Numbered from the stretch's first letter, positions 1-13,824 are shown. The stretch: DNA of 64,000 bases from Topomyia yanbarensis (GCF_030247195.1 NC_080671.1:413612044-413676043), one strand, 5' to 3'. Numbers and translations are program-made. The notes: generated by a model not told the origin, from the letters alone.

Positions 1-315
1 CATTATTCACACGTTTGAAGGGCTTTTGGGACCTTTTTGCTAGAAAAAATTGACAAAAGTTTGATTTGATTTTACTACATCAAAGCTATAGTTTTTAACC
101 CTTAAAAAGGCAATGGGTCTCAGATGCCCTGCTAGTTACAGTTCTATAATTTCAATGAACTTGTAATTTGAAATAAAAAGGAACGAGCGTTTTCGGGCTT
201 TCAATTCTCTCACTGATAAAACTACAAAAAGAGGCTTTTGAGTTCATTGGGTCTTAGCAGGGATTCTTCTTGAAGTCGCAATTTTAGTATGCCTTTTTGA
301 AGGTTAAACACTACA

Positions 316-1393
316 TTTTTGCCTTTCTCAAAAGAAAGGATATGCAATCACTCTGAAGTTCGGCCTTTTAACCGAGGCCCGGAGAACCGAGTCGCATATA
401 CCATTTGACTCAGTTTGTCGAGATAAGCAAATGTCTGTATGCATGTGTGTATGTGTGTGTATGAATTTTCTAAACTCACTCATTTTTCTCAGAGATGGCT
501 GCACGAAATTGATCTCATAAGCTGCTATTGAATTTTGTGTCGAACGGACTTCCGGTTTCAGAGTTACGGGTTGAAGAGTGCGGTCACACAGCAAATTCCC
601 ATATAAACTGATAACACCATGATGCCCAAATGGTGTGATACATATTTAAAAGGGGGGATTTGCGGGTCTAGATCACTAATGATCATTCAAAGCAGCTTTG
701 ACTACATTGGTCACCAACGACGGTTCTTAATGCCCCCGAAGAACTTGCCAAGTTCCCAAGATAATTTCACACTTTTTTCTCAGCGAATTCTTGATTGATT
801 TTTACAATCTTGGTTTCGATGCTCCAATGGACTGCCATTCAATTTCATTAATATCTGACATTTGATTCCGGAGTTACATAGTTTCTTCTATAACCCGATA
901 CAATCGTAATATTTCAAAGGTTAAAAATCCATTGAAATGGACATCAAATTACTTTTTTTTTGGAAGTCTGGAGGATCACTGATGGTCAATTAAAGATTCT
1001 TTAAATATATTGTCCACTATCGAAATTTCCAGAATTCCCGGGCATATTCCAGAATTAAAGTCACATCGGTTACTCGGTGATGACTGAACTTTTTCACCAT
1101 CTAGGCCCTTACATTCCTTTTTACACTTACAATACCCCCCACCCTCCCACTGTATTCCAAAACATGTTAACACGAAGACTTCATTACTCATGCTGATTTA
1201 TTCACTTAAATATTATATTTTTTGTTCCCAGTGCGTCATCGTCGACATGTCGCTCATCAGGTTTGTGGCAGTCTTGCCCTTGTAAACTTCTGCCAAGTGT
1301 AATATGATTGTAATAGACATTCCCACAATTATATTGAATATTGCTATTGGATGATTGAGAAAGGCACAATTGCACCACAAGGTTTATTAACCC
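316..1393 (-). repeat. Dispersed repeat family A, copy 1
   Basis: Read on the minus strand, this copy starts with a head near 1393 containing GTGCAATTGTGCCTTTCTCA. It ends near 316 with a CCTTTCT/AGAAAGG hairpin followed by GCAAAAA. The head and about 150 bp after it match copies at 31136 and 37779. The tail (about 316-600) matches their 3' modules: a CA/TG-rich tract, a degraded form of the GGCCCTCCGGGCC hairpin, and a block reading GGTTTCAGAGTTACGG on plus. The middle (about 660-1190) is not shared with the other copies. No coding capacity is visible. I do not know the family's published name. Confidence 0.7.
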
Positions 1394-4300
1394 TTAAATG
1401 CACAATGTGGTTTTAAAAACAACATTGCGAAAACCATCTTAAAATTATCGTAGTAACGTATTAAAACTGAGACAATTTTCAGAAAATTTGAAAAAATATG
1501 CTTTGCGCCTTTAGGGGTTAAAAAATGGTTTAATTTTTAATATTCATAGGTCCACTTGCTAATTGAGAATAACTCCGAAATGTAGTCATTTGTGAACCCG
1601 AAGAATTTTAAAATTCTTAATTGATCGCCTTTCCTCATTGAAACCCGGTACACAAAGTTAACATAAAGAATCAAACAGTCAATTAATCCTGAGTCCTATT
1701 TCAACAATCAAGTGAATAATAAGTAGCCGCCGCGGTGGGAATCGTAAGCCTACAGTCATAGCCAGAATGTTGCATCCCAAATTGGACGGCTGCCAATCAA
1801 CAAGTAGATTGATAAATTGGCAATAAATTCTATTCGCTCTCTCTCTATCTTACTCGACTAGACTGGAAATTCATTCACCTTGTACAGTACAGAGAGAGGC
1901 GCGCTCGACCTAGCTTCCGGGACTAGACGTAATTATTTTGTGGGTAGGTACAATACAAAAAGAAAACTTCCGAAGAAAAGAACAAAGAACCAGAAGCTCT
2001 GACATCTTGATGTAATCAAAATGGATTGCCCACAAGATCGTGATGAAGTATGTACACAGGCAGCTTCCCGAGTCCCGGCTGGGTTGCAACCGACAGCAGC
2101 AACCATAATCGGGTAGCAAAAGAGAGAGTGTAGCGATGTTTAGCCGGATGAAATGAAAAAAAAAACGAACGATTCCTCTCGGCTTACTTTTAATGAGCTG
2201 GAAAATTAGGTTAGTAATTGCGGGGATAATTCGGAGGCTTCGTACTCATCGAATTTCCGCTTTTCCTAGGCACGCAGCTGCTGTGTGGTATCGTTTGAAC
2301 TTTGAGGGTGGGAAAAGTTCGATAGAAAAAAACGACAAACAACCATTGCCATTGGTGTGGGGATGCTTTTTCAATCACCCAGCGGAAAACCGTGATGGAT
2401 TAACACCGGCTGTGTGAGCTGATTCCCCGCATCAAACGATGGCGATGGTGTGGATTATTGCTCGGGTACTGTGTGGTGAATGAAGAATGATTCGCTGTCG
2501 TGAAGCTGAATTATTTTTTGTTTGTTCTACCAATTCGATCAACTATAAAATTTGAAAATAGTTATAATTTTCGGAAGTCGTTTGCAGGAATAATGCATAA
2601 TAGCATGCCGATAACGTTTTTTAGAAATCTAACAAATTCTCACTTTCTCCCTTTAACCTTAAGCTTTGTGCTAGTACAGAATGTTGTTGCGCTACATTGC
2701 CGTTAACTGATGGGATAAGAGAACCTACCACATTTCGCGTTTTTGCACGAAGTCATACTGAACCGTTATCGCTTTTGGCTGGCACTGCTCAGCTCAGCAT
2801 TTTTTACTCGCAGCCATTTCCACTTCGTTAGTTAAGGTGCTCCTATCGTTCCATTACTGGTAATGAAATTTTCAGACTGTCACAATTGGCAGCGCAAATT
2901 AGAAAACAGTTTCGATTCGCTGATTTGAGAGAAAAAAATTTACACCTAGCCCCGGAGGTGAACGACGCGAATGTCAATTCTAATGAGAAGCTGAGAATGA
3001 TTCACGAAAGAGCCACTCACTTACTTTATACTTTCTGTGGATTTTTCTTCCAAATCAAATGAAGCAAAATGTTCACCTTTCGAATTTCCCTAGAGGTCAA
3101 ATTAACTCAGAAAATGTGTTGAAAATTGGCATCGTCCCGACAGTGATGTTGATGGTCTCCAACAGAAAAAAGCTGAGTACCCACGAGGGTAATCTCCAGT
3201 TTCACCTTCAGCGTTGTGCTCTTTTTGTGCAAGTACACATTCGTACCCAACGACACCGAAAGTAATGCTCTGCCGGGCGTGTTCGTCTCACTGGGAATGA
3301 TTTTTTTTTATCAAGTTGAAACAGTAATACGATGGCTAGCTTGGTTGAATTAAAAAATTGAAAGCATTCTGAAATTTTGGTAACGAACATCGAATAGATA
3401 GTCACGCTTGGGAGGATTTGAAATTATTCGACATTCCAGTGGCTGAAGCAAGCAACCGCATATTGCTTGGTTGGAGCCCCGAAAGCAGTAAATCATTCAC
3501 CAGATGCGAACGTCTCTTGAAACATTTTTCAACAGCTTGAATTCCATTCGAGACAAATGTCTGTTCCACAATTGAATAAGTCTTGACTTTTTTCTGGAAT
3601 GCCAAAAAGCCGTTAACCGGATGAATCTTTAAAAAGGAAATGTACTCCAGTTCTTGGACTCGAGCCAATTCCGGGTCAATCTGAAGTAAAGCAATTTAAC
3701 ATGCTCGTCGGACCGAATCTCGTACTGTAATTCAGCTTTCGAACGGCTCAGTAATGTACTCTCCGGCGCCACTTTATCAGACTGGGAAGAAGCATTACCC
3801 CGACACCAATAAGCGAGCTAGCCGGCGCGCGAAAAGAAATGACGATGACGAAGAAAAAACACCCAACAGCGGCAATCTATTTGCATCTAATTTATATCTA
3901 CTTTTTCAGAGTGAAAAAGAACACAAATTCCGCGGTATGCGACGCGACCGAAAGCCGAAATGAAATCTATTTTCGCGCCAGTTTGTACATTCATGATTCC
4001 ACTCGTAGTTGGCGCCTCGGGTTGGGGCTTTGCGAGAATTTGAGAATCTATGCTGGAAAGCTTCTCGGGCAATCTTTCTGTGGGCGAAAGTGGCGAAATG
4101 AAAAATGAGATTAGTATAGGCTCAGGACGTGCTTGTCCAACATAGTCCATAGGCATAAGTCATGAGCTTAAAATGTGTCCTGTTACGAATACATGGACGT
4201 TTTTTGGTGTTTCAGTTTGTTATTAAGTGCCTTTCCTGATATGGTAGAGTGAGGGCGAAGATACAAGTGTCGTTCTTTAGGATCTTGTTTAGTGGGCTAG

Positions 4301-6535
4301 ATGTTAATAAATCTAATAAAAATCTGATTTGACAACGTTTCGAAGAAGATAAAAGTAATTTCTCAAGTGCTCTGAAGTAATTGCCGATATATAAGTGCTG
4401 TAAGTAAACATATGCTTTTAGTACCCATGAAAAAAACAATTCTCTGCTCAAAATTAGGCGAACACTCTGAAGCTGATGAATAATAGTCATGTCGTTTGCA
4501 ATTTGACATTTAACCCAGCTATGGAAACGTGTCTGATAGGGAGAGTGGAGATGCCAACTTGTCATTAAAATTTCACAGTGAATCTCTTCACATTCATTTG
4601 GGATATCTTTTATACTTTTTGTACGCCTGCTTTGTACTGCAAACTTTGGGAATGAGCATTAAAGTGTTAATAAGGAGCAATACTCCCGATGGCTGGCTGT
4701 TCGGAGTTCAAATTGCTCGTTTCTAATTCTCGGAAATTGATCGCAAGCGACTTTCGTATATATTGTTAAGATCATATTGTCTATAGATCAGTAGATACCT
4801 CTATTATATTCCACGCGGCTTTATCATTTTATGTAACGCCCGCGGAAGAATAATTTTTAAAATGCCTATTCGAACGGCATTCATATTTCTACTGGAGGTC
4901 GTACACCTGTATACTTTGATCTAAAATAAAAAGACAAAGCGCATGAGTACTTAGGTAAATCACAATATTTACCAAGATATATCTTTATTCATCTCCCTAC
5001 CTACTAACATCAATCCTATCCTGTGACACTTGTGGATGATGCATAGAATTCCTCGGTCATAATAGTCGCAAGTGTTGAACTAACATTCCTCCCCATCCAA
5101 AAATTGACCTGCATGGGCGTGGACATCTACGTTATTGATCATACTATAATCTTAGTCTCTTCAAGTTGCACTTTGAGTATGACGTACTACACACATATGA
5201 CTATTTTGCCCGGAATTTTAGATCGTTGTACACTCAGTACACTACGCTACCGGAGGGTTAAGTTACTTTTTACTACCACTCAGGAAAAAACATTTGTGTG
5301 CATTCAATGCGGTATGAAATTGCACACAATCAAACATATTCTCGACTAACTTTTACCAATAAAGGGTTTCAATATTTTGGATCTTCTAAGAACCCCCTGC
5401 TGTATGAGACATAGTCTACACAAAACGTAACCATTGATGTTTCCATAGCTTATGTAACCGGTACATACCGAATTTAGTTTAATAAAGAATTTATTTTATA
5501 TGAGGTTCTAATTCGTCCTGGACCTACATGGAGGGCAGGTATTGAGATTTATTCGCCTAAAAATACAGGCATTTATTCTGATCAATATGGGAAGAAACCA
5601 TTCTACAAGCAACAACATATACATATACGTTCAATGAAAAATTAGAAAAATTATCCATTCTTTATTTCATGAGCTGTTCTTCAAATCAAAAATTTTCTTT
5701 CTGGACAACTGCATGTGTGTAATCCATACCAAGATACGAATGAGGTTGATCTGTAACAAGGAGTGAGAACCTTTTTCAATTAAGCTTCTATTGCCACTCA
5801 ACAGATATCAGCCGGAAGCTTTGGCTTAAGAGGGGGTTCTCATCAAAAATTTTTAGAAATTTTATTTTGTTTCTTTGAATTTGTCGAAAGGTATAAGTGT
5901 CTATTACATTGTGTTAAACGGATTTTCCGATCCGCGCTTCAAAAAGTTTCTACTGGCCATAGTTCGAAGCGGCGTCCTGGCCGCCATGGGAGGCTCTCGG
6001 CTCGAGATGCGCACCTCAGGTAGAATCCTTTTTATGCACGTTCTTAGAATGATTCGCGTTACACTGTACATGTGTACATGTCTCGAGAACGTTTTTCACA
6101 GTTTGATCTGTAGATGCATCGCAAACTAATCGAGAGTTATCAAACAACCACAGAAAACGGTGAAAAACGAAAAATTTTGGTCAAATTTGTTAATGTCACA
6201 TTTTAACTCGCCATATTAGAATCGCAATTTTTTATGAATATTAACTAAAATCCGTGTATATAAATCACAAAATCTTGTTTTTCTCGTTGAAATATCCAAG
6301 GGATAACGCGAATAACTTTTAAAAAGGATATAATTACAGGAATTAATTGTTCTTGTTGGAGCAAAATTCCAAATATATAGACAACTATCGCATTTTAAAG
6401 GATTTTTGTTAAATCCATTTTGATTTTAAATTATGCTTAGAATTATATTCTGTACTAAAAGTACAGTTTTGTATACCAATTAGTAAGGAATTTAAAAAAA
6501 ATGTATGAAATTTTTGTTAGAAATTTTTTTAACCA
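1394..6535. other. Unassigned intergenic or intronic DNA
   Basis: About 5.1 kb with no recognisable gene. Open frames are short, overlap one another and show no domain or motif. There is a CT-rich tract near 1838. A block at about 4960-5500 has even composition and ends near an AATAAA-like sequence, so it may be a decayed repeat or UTR that I cannot name. A real but unfamiliar small exon cannot be excluded. Confidence 0.5.
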
Positions 6536-7335
6536 ATAAGTCGGTGCGATTTAAATCGAACGATTCAAATCGTGTGATTTGAATTTGGCTATTTAAATCA
6601 TGCGTTTTAAATCGCACGACTTAAAGCTCACGATTTAAATCGCACAATTTAATCTCCTGTTGACATCGCACGATTAACATCGCATGATTAAAATCGCGCG
6701 AATAAAATCGTGCAATTAAAATCGTACTATTAAAATCGCATGATTAAATCGAATGATAGTACGATTTAAACCGCAGTATTAAAATAATACCACCGTAATC
6801 ATGTGAATTAAATCGCACAAGTTAATGACTCGCTGAAATCCCGCAGAAAAATAACCATGCGATTAAAATTATGCGATTTCAATCGCTGGATTAAAATCGT
6901 GCAATTAGAACACGATTTGAATCATACGATTGTAATCGCACTATTTAAATCGCATTATTTAAATATCACGATGAAAATCGCGCGATTTAAATCGTATGGT
7001 TACCATGGCACTATTTAAAGTGGACGATTTAAATAGTGCGATTCACATCGCTCGATTAAAATCGTGCCGCGTGAAATTCATAATCACATAATTTGATCAC
7101 AAACTGAAATTTTGCGAAAAAAATCGTTCGCTCAAAAACACGCGACAAAATCGTGCGATTTTAATCGTACGATTGAAATCGTACAGATTCAAATCGCACG
7201 ATTTAAATTGTACGTTTTAAATCGCAAGATTAAAATCATGCGTTTTGAATTGTACGATTAAAATCGTATCATTAAAACCATGGGAATCAACTGGCACAAT
7301 ATCATTCCTCGCACAATTAATATCGCTCAAATCTT
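6536..7335. repeat. Short-period ATCG-type satellite, self-complementary units
   Basis: About 800 bp of degenerate repeats of 12-16 bp built on the alternation ATCGCACGAT / TTAAATCGTGCGATT. Many units are near palindromes (for example AAATCGTGCGATTT). Units vary in the central dinucleotide and in TTTAAA versus TTAAAA spacers, with no long higher-order period that I could see. No open frame is meaningful. The array runs straight into a pyrimidine-rich tract. Confidence 0.85.
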
Positions 7336-7344
7336 TCGGTTAAA

Positions 7345-7638
7345 ATCTCTCTTTTTTCTCTATCTCTATCCCTCTTTCTATCTCTCTTTATCTCGCTATG
7401 TCTCTCTTTTTTATTTGTCAATCTCTCATTCTTTTTATCTCTCTTTCTATCTCTGTCGCTCTCTTTCTCTCTCTCTACCTATTTCTCTACCACTGTCTTT
7501 CTACCTCTCTCTTTCTATCTGTCTCTCTCACTTTATAATGACATCTTTTTTCCTATCTATTTCTCTCTCGCTCAATCTCTTTGTCTATTTATCTCTATCT
7601 TAGTATCACACACTTTTCTATCTGTCTCCCTCTTTCTC

Positions 7639-7690
<52 letters not shown>
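7345..7690. repeat. Polypyrimidine tract ending in (TC)n
   Basis: The plus strand is almost pure C/T from about 7345, as interrupted CTCTTT and TCTATCTC units. It ends with an uninterrupted CT dinucleotide run of roughly 45 bp at 7642-7686. A 107-residue open frame across it is a low-complexity Ser/Leu/Tyr translation of the repeat, not a gene. Confidence 0.95.
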
Positions 7691-7762
7691 TGCCATCGTT
7701 TTCTACAGACATTTCTACATAAAACATACTTATAATCTCAATATAATTTGAGCCAATTTTAA

Positions 7763-8285
7763 CCCTTTCATGCCCAACTTTTTTCTAGTGCATGTAGTGT
7801 TTCCAAACTATTTTTCCTTAAAAACGGTGGGGTCAAGAAACTCGAAAAACCTTTTTTCATAAAGGTAGGTGCTTTCCTTGCAGTGCTAGAAGCTGCTCAA
7901 TTTTTACCTTCCAATGCTCACTACAATTCTCCTAGAATATTTACAATAGTCCAGCTGCGTGGAAAACGTAACCAAAAATAGTCTAAATAAATTGATAAGT
8001 TTTATCAGTTTTTACTAATATTGCAACATAACGAAGTTATATGAAAAATTCATTTTCCGTCGTCAACCTAAACGGTCCCTGGCAGCACTGCTCTATCGGT
8101 TTTCAATCAGACTGATTGCAATAACTTCACTTCAAGAGCTGATCCTTGTAACTTTTAATACTCAAATGAAAGCCAATAGTCACAGTTATTAGCCTTACTT
8201 GTTTTTGTGAACAAATTTTGCCTCAATTAAAAGTTATAGCTGTTTAAAAACGTTGTTGTCCACAAACAACATGGGCATGAATGGG
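7763..8285. mobile_element. TTAA-flanked MITE, copy 1 (piggyBac-like target)
   Basis: A 523-bp non-coding element flanked by TTAA at 7759-7762 and 8286-8289. Its termini are imperfect inverted repeats: CCCTTTCATGCCCA at left and TGGGCATGAATGGG at right. A 522-bp copy lies in opposite orientation at 53572-54093 and aligns end to end. TTAA duplication is the signature of piggyBac-type transposases, so this is probably a non-autonomous derivative; no transposase is present. Confidence 0.88.
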
Positions 8286-8289
8286 TTAA

Positions 8290-11200
8290 GATACACCGTT
8301 TCGAAAGCTAAAAATCGTATTCTCGCAATTAAAATTACTCTTTCTTTGACTAATATTCAAATATATATTTTTCGTCTACGGCACGATAAATTATATGTGA
8401 TATCAGTATTCCCAAGTTGGTTTTTTTGCGATGTTATACGAGAAATTGTTTTTTTTTTGCTTCAGAACGGTGTATCTCAGGATAGGCTAAAATTATATTG
8501 AGGTTATATGTACGTGTACGTATATAATGTCTGAGGGACATGATGGCAATGTAATTTTCAAAATTAAAGTATACGTATTGTGAGAAAAATGTAGTTTTTT
8601 TAACTGTGAAAATTGCATAATTAGCAGCACTGCCGCTAAAAACTAATATTTTTCAAGATTTCTTTAACAATATTCTTCAAAAGACATCTTACGGCTCGAT
8701 ACTAGAGCAAAATGAATATATGATTTAATCAAAAGGGTTTTGGCAATTTGTTAAAACAGGTGGTGCTCCCATGGCTCATGGGGAGGTTCAATTGGGACAA
8801 AAAAATTTATTTTTATATATTGGCCATAGATTGACAATTCTCCAAAATTGGTTCAAAACCGTGATGGTCGATTACACATGTCGTGATCACTTCCTGCGCA
8901 ATTACCCATATCTTTTATTTTGTCCATCATAAAAGTGGTTTAAACATAGTACTTTGAAGCAATTTATGAAAAACCAAATTCTTTATTTAACTTTTGCAGT
9001 TTACAATTTTTGTTAATATGATCTTTAGATGGCTTTCGGAGTTTTTGAAAGCGAACATTTTCTCAATCACCTTAAAACTCTAGTTTCTTTTATTGAGAAG
9101 ATATAAACACCTTCAACTTCGAAAATCAATTTTTGTGACAATTTAGTGGAATTTCCAAAAAATCGTTATTGAAATATTTTCCTCAATTATAGCTCGAATC
9201 TTATGGAATTTTATGTAGATGTAACAAAGTTCTTGTTTATTTGCCCCAACCACTGATACTGGAATTCCAGAAAAATGTGACATTTTTGAAGCCACATTTT
9301 GTCCAGTTTCATCACGTCAGGACTTTTTTCCCAGGTTTCTTCTACCTTGTTACATTTTGTATTCATTTTTCGTTAGATTTGATTTTTTTAGTTGCTGGTT
9401 CGTAATTGCACAGTACCTTTCGATTTACTTTTCATTGAATATGGAATTTGTCTTGAGGACTCTATACAACACTATAACTGATTGTGCATAGCGACACGAA
9501 GTCAGCTTAAGCCAAAACATCGAAAAACATCAGTCTTGTCTAAAAAGGTAGTCGACGTATTGAGGGCACTTTTTGTGATAAGTTCATTACCCTGGTCCAT
9601 AATCCCGATTGTGAAATGAATCCTACTTTATTTGTGGTATCTGCAGATTGCTTGTCAGACTAAAGAAACCTTGACACATTTCGTATTATTGTTTGTGTTT
9701 ATTTTTCGGCGATATTAAATTTATCTCTGGCGGTAAATATCAGGCTCTCTCGGAACCGTGGCGTTCACTACCCCGAGTCGTTTCTTACGTTTTATTACGT
9801 TTGCTTAGATAATATTTTCTTATAATGTTATTTTAAAGAAAGAATACTCACCAAATTCACCAAACTACTCAAAGAAGTTTTACCAAATTTACTGAATACG
9901 AATAATACGCGTTAAACTGTATTTCATCATTCTGCGTCGTTCGTAGAAGGATTTGTAGTGGGATTTTTTCGTGGATGGTATAAAAAGCGAGATACCTAAA
10001 GAATATGTTGGTGGTAGTATAAACCAACAAAAATCAAAATAGATAATTATGGCAAGTTTTCTTTAATTTGATTATTTTTCTCCTAAAAACCTGAGAGCCC
10101 ATTTTATGACAAGTATGTTTTTCAAAACATCTTACGCGAATACCAAAAAACTATGTTTACAAGTAAAATACTGTTTTTAGAGAATTTCATTTTACACAGC
10201 CTAATTTTTTTTTGTGATAACTACAACAGTGCATTAAAAAAAATTATTTTGCAATTTAATTAACGCATTTACTGCAAAAATGGTCGAAAAATGTAATTCT
10301 TTATTGAAATAATAATTAAAAACCTAAAATTTTAACATACACTCGCCATAATAGTCTATCCTGTGCAGAAAAGCCTTCCGAATAAGGAAGTATTTTACTT
10401 TTTTGCTTCAAGTAAAAATTACGGGATGATTCGTGCAGAGAGTACAAGTTGTCTGCGGCGAGCTGCTGCGCGAGATTGTTTATAAATCCGCCATTTTTAT
10501 TTTCTTTGACATTCGAAACACTTTTTTATTCAGTATGCTATATTTCTCCTTAATGGAGAACAATTATGTTAAAAACCATTTTTTTAAGGAGAAAATTGTT
10601 TATAACCATCTCTGCGCGTGAAGAGCACAAAACCTATACCTATTTGCGGAATTTGCGTTTCGATTTCGTCTCATTAGAAATTCGCAAATTCCATAACTAA
10701 TTGAGTTGTGTGATTGACTTTGAACGTGATAGTTTGGCAGCCGTTCGTCCGGACACGACACTTATTTAACCAAGTAAAAGCTAAATAATTAAATTTGGAA
10801 ACAAAAGCAATTTCGAATTTGTGCAAGCAATAAGCAAAGTATTGTTTCTGTTAGTAATGTGGTACCAGTAAAACTGGCATCGAAAATCCGGGGAATACCG
10901 ATCCGCTTTTGGTACCGAAATATTGGTAAGTAATAAAAATAAGTAGGTACCGGTATATTCGGTACCATGTAAAACTTTTGATAAATTTATTTCTATTTTA
11001 TATATCTACCATGGAGCTAAAACTTGACGGGAGCCAAAATCCGGTAATAACAGGAGTTAAATGGCACAGTAGAACTACCAATACCGGATCACTTGAAAAG
11101 TACTTTTTTTTATTTTGTGATACCATGTTATCATTATCAAGATGCTACGCATTAAAGGCTAGATCATTTTGATATGGGACACTTTCAAATTCGTGTATTT

Positions 11201-11444
11201 TTTACTATTCTTTCAATCAAGAAACTATCTAAGATTGGAACGTATTTCATGGGAATAACTGAAACAATTAATTCGCCTCGGCTAACAAACTCTACCAATT
11301 CTCCATCTGTCTGACGTCGCTGGTGACCGCTTCTTTCATCTTCAGTTTGAGTTTTATTATCGCCCAAGATTTTTATATTGGACGCTACTGGTAACAGTTT
11401 TGCGGATTCAGCTAGCTTGAGATGAAATGACTCCGATGTTTCTG
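8290..11444. other. Unassigned AT-rich DNA
   Basis: No recognisable gene. Small features: a hairpin with arms GGAATTTGCG (10645-10654) and CGCAAATTCC (10684-10693); the phrase AAATTCCATAACTAATT at 10686-10702, which recurs at 13749 and 14736; a GGTACC-rich patch at 10859-10970; and a short inverted repeat TTCTCCTTAA / TTAAGGAGAA near 10541-10594. These suggest old repeats. Confidence 0.5.
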
Positions 11445-11446
11445 TA

Positions 11447-11705
11447 CAATTGGTCGGTACTTAAGTCAGACCGGACTAAGTCGCAAAATATCAAAAAATG
11501 AGATAATGATAGCATTGGATAAAGAATATCGTCAGCTACATTCGACTTTTGCCAGATTTGAAATATGTAACAATAAACAAGAATTATGCCAAAAATTGAT
11601 TTTCAATCATAATGTAAAGAATGCTGCGATTCAAACTTTAAACTCGTTTTTCTCGAAATAAATATTTTGTCACTTAGTTCGGTCTGACTTAGCACCGACC
11701 AATTG
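11447..11705. mobile_element. TA-flanked MITE with about 45-bp inverted termini
   Basis: A 259-bp element flanked by TA dinucleotides (11445-11446 and 11706-11707). Both ends begin CAATTGGTCGGT and continue into AAGTCAGACCG and ACTAAGT blocks. The inverted repeats run about 45 bp with roughly five differences. The TA target and size fit a Tc1/mariner-type MITE. The interior is non-coding and AT-rich. Confidence 0.85.
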
Positions 11706-11707
11706 TA

Positions 11708-12060
11708 GCACGGAGTCGGTGCGCACGTGGAAGGTTCTGGGGGCTCATACCCATCCCACGAGGATTTAAAATAATTACTTTTAAATATATCTTAACAGGA
11801 AACAATGCAAAAAATATTGCGAGAGTGGCTGGAAAGGGTTGTAAGTCAAACTGATTGGCATCTCCGGATCGGTTCTTGTTTCGACAATTTGCGACATTAG
11901 CAATAGTCGTGAGTTGACACAGCAAAGCTCGATCAGCGAACTATCAACGGAAGATAAGGAAAAACACGAACGAACCACATGAAGTCGAAGAAAATCGGTA
12001 TATCGGTGTCAGGAGAAATTTCACTGCCGATGATATCTCCGTCGGAGTGGTTGAGAGGTA
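11708..12060. other. Unassigned spacer between two MITEs
   Basis: About 350 bp with no recognisable gene. Short open frames on both strands overlap and look random. Confidence 0.5.
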
Positions 12061-12141
12061 TACTACCCATGATCGCATATCAGTCCCATAAAGATAGGAA
12101 ATCCCATAGAAAACGGGACAACTATGCGATCATGGGTAGTA
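12061..12141. mobile_element. 81-bp palindromic mini-MITE
   Basis: Both ends carry the same inverted sequence, starting TACTACCCATGATCGCATA, separated by a short non-matching centre. The unit is flanked by TA (12059-12060 and 12142-12143), as for Tc1/mariner-type MITEs. Inverted similarity runs about 27 bp per side. It lies inside a 79-codon open frame that I therefore do not regard as a gene. Confidence 0.78.
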
Positions 12142-12143
12142 TA

Positions 12144-13748
12144 TGGCTCACGAAAACGGGCATCGACATCGAGAGAAATACCGCCACCGAGGAATTCTCA
12201 GCACCAGCTAGCATATAAATAGGAACGAGACGCACCAAGAAGGATTAGAAAAAGTAGCAATGGAGAAAACATCCATCCTAAAGTAATACCTAACGGTGGA
12301 CCCGGGGGATGAGGATTGAGATAAATAAAGGTTTAGCTTTAGTAGGTAGGCTTAACTACTATAAACCACTGCAGTAAGTATCCGATACTGCCCCCAACCA
12401 GCAGGCAGCGATGTTTGTTGAAGAATTCTTCTCGATAACAGACTTTGTTCAGCTCAATTTGTTGAACTGAATCGATTGATACGCAAGACTCGGCCCTCCA
12501 CGGATCGGATATGATCTTCAGAGTTTAAGAATTTCTGTGTCTATCTTTTATTAAACACGAAAAAAAAATCAAAACTCTGCCTTCCCTTGAGAATTTTCAG
12601 CGCACTGGTCTGGTAGCACGTCGTTGCTGTTATGACTAGATTTGGCCAACATGTAACTGGATCATCATGAAAATTAATGAAGCGACAAATCCGTTTTTTG
12701 AAGCACTCCCTTTCAAATACTACCAAATTCATAGTCTAATCCGTCACAAAAAACCGGTTTTCTTGCTGAAGCAACAGATCCATCGCCAAATCATTTTTGT
12801 TCGTGAACTTACCAACGAAAACAAACTTGCATCTTCTAGGAACCTTGCTGTGAGCAGAAGCCTTATAGAGTTTGAACCCCGATTTGCTTGAAATTCCCAT
12901 AGACTTCATCGTCAAGTCAGTACCTCGTCGTACAGGTTTTTTCGCAAAAACCATAATCCAAGGTATTGAGCTCAGGTTTGATTTTCCGAGTTACCTTCAA
13001 CCACAGTTTGGATGACAGTAGTGAAAGTTTATTTGTACTTTTTAATCGCTCGAGCTACAGTGAAGTCCGTATCTAACTAAACAAGATCGTCTTTTTCGAG
13101 CGATCGTGTTCTCGAAGACTAACTAAAACACTACCTAAAGGGCTATGCTTTGCAGGTCGCATCGCTTGCTTGGAGCGAATCCTAGACCCTATTCCCTTCC
13201 AAACCATTAACTCCGCGATACCTATGGAAGAGTCTGATGAACCTTCTGTATTAGATTCTGCATTTTATTCAAACGATCACCGGGTAAAATCAGCACCGAC
13301 ACGATAGAAACCACGAACAAATTTGTCGCGTGATTGAATATTATTAAAAATGTAAGCAGTGCTCCTTATAGGCGGCTATCCGGAGTTCAAGTTGCTTATT
13401 TTGCTAATCGTATTAATACAACAAATGATATATTTCCCAAATTCTCGGCAGCCGGCTGCCCAGAGCAAATATTACATGATAACGCTATTGGCACATTAAC
13501 TAACAACTCTCCCCTTCCCGTGATACATGTGAAGATGCAGTCTCTAGTAGCAACATGTATCGGACTATCATTCCTTCCTTTCCCAGAAAATCTGCATTCG
13601 CCGGCGTCGGTATTAATTGTACAATGTGGCTTATCATGTTATTCCCAAGCATGTTGTTCCAATGAACATTTTGCAACTTAGTTTGGTTCTGGTCAATAAC
13701 GGAGTAGCAACTACGGGCGATCTCTAATGCTTATGCTTAGAAATTCGA
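12144..13748. other. Unassigned DNA
   Basis: About 1.6 kb without a recognisable gene. A 115-codon open frame at 13334-13681 (plus) has no motif I recognise. The phrase GGAGTTCAAGTTGCT near 13380 resembles a phrase near 4700, hinting at an old dispersed repeat. Confidence 0.45.
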
Positions 13749-13824
13749 AAATTCCATAACTAATTTGCGACCCTTTGCGATGCGATTTTTTTTCATTATT
13801 ACTGTTATTTTTAGATTTATATAA

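Noticed and set aside
4212..4565. 117-codon minus-strand open frame
   Set aside because: No recognisable domain, overlapped by other frames, AT-rich codon use like the surrounding non-coding DNA.
6536..7335. CRISPR array
   Set aside because: There is no constant repeat with unique spacers; units are degenerate and contiguous, and the DNA is eukaryotic.
7280..7603. 107-codon open frame rich in Ser, Leu and Tyr
   Set aside because: It simply translates the polypyrimidine tract.
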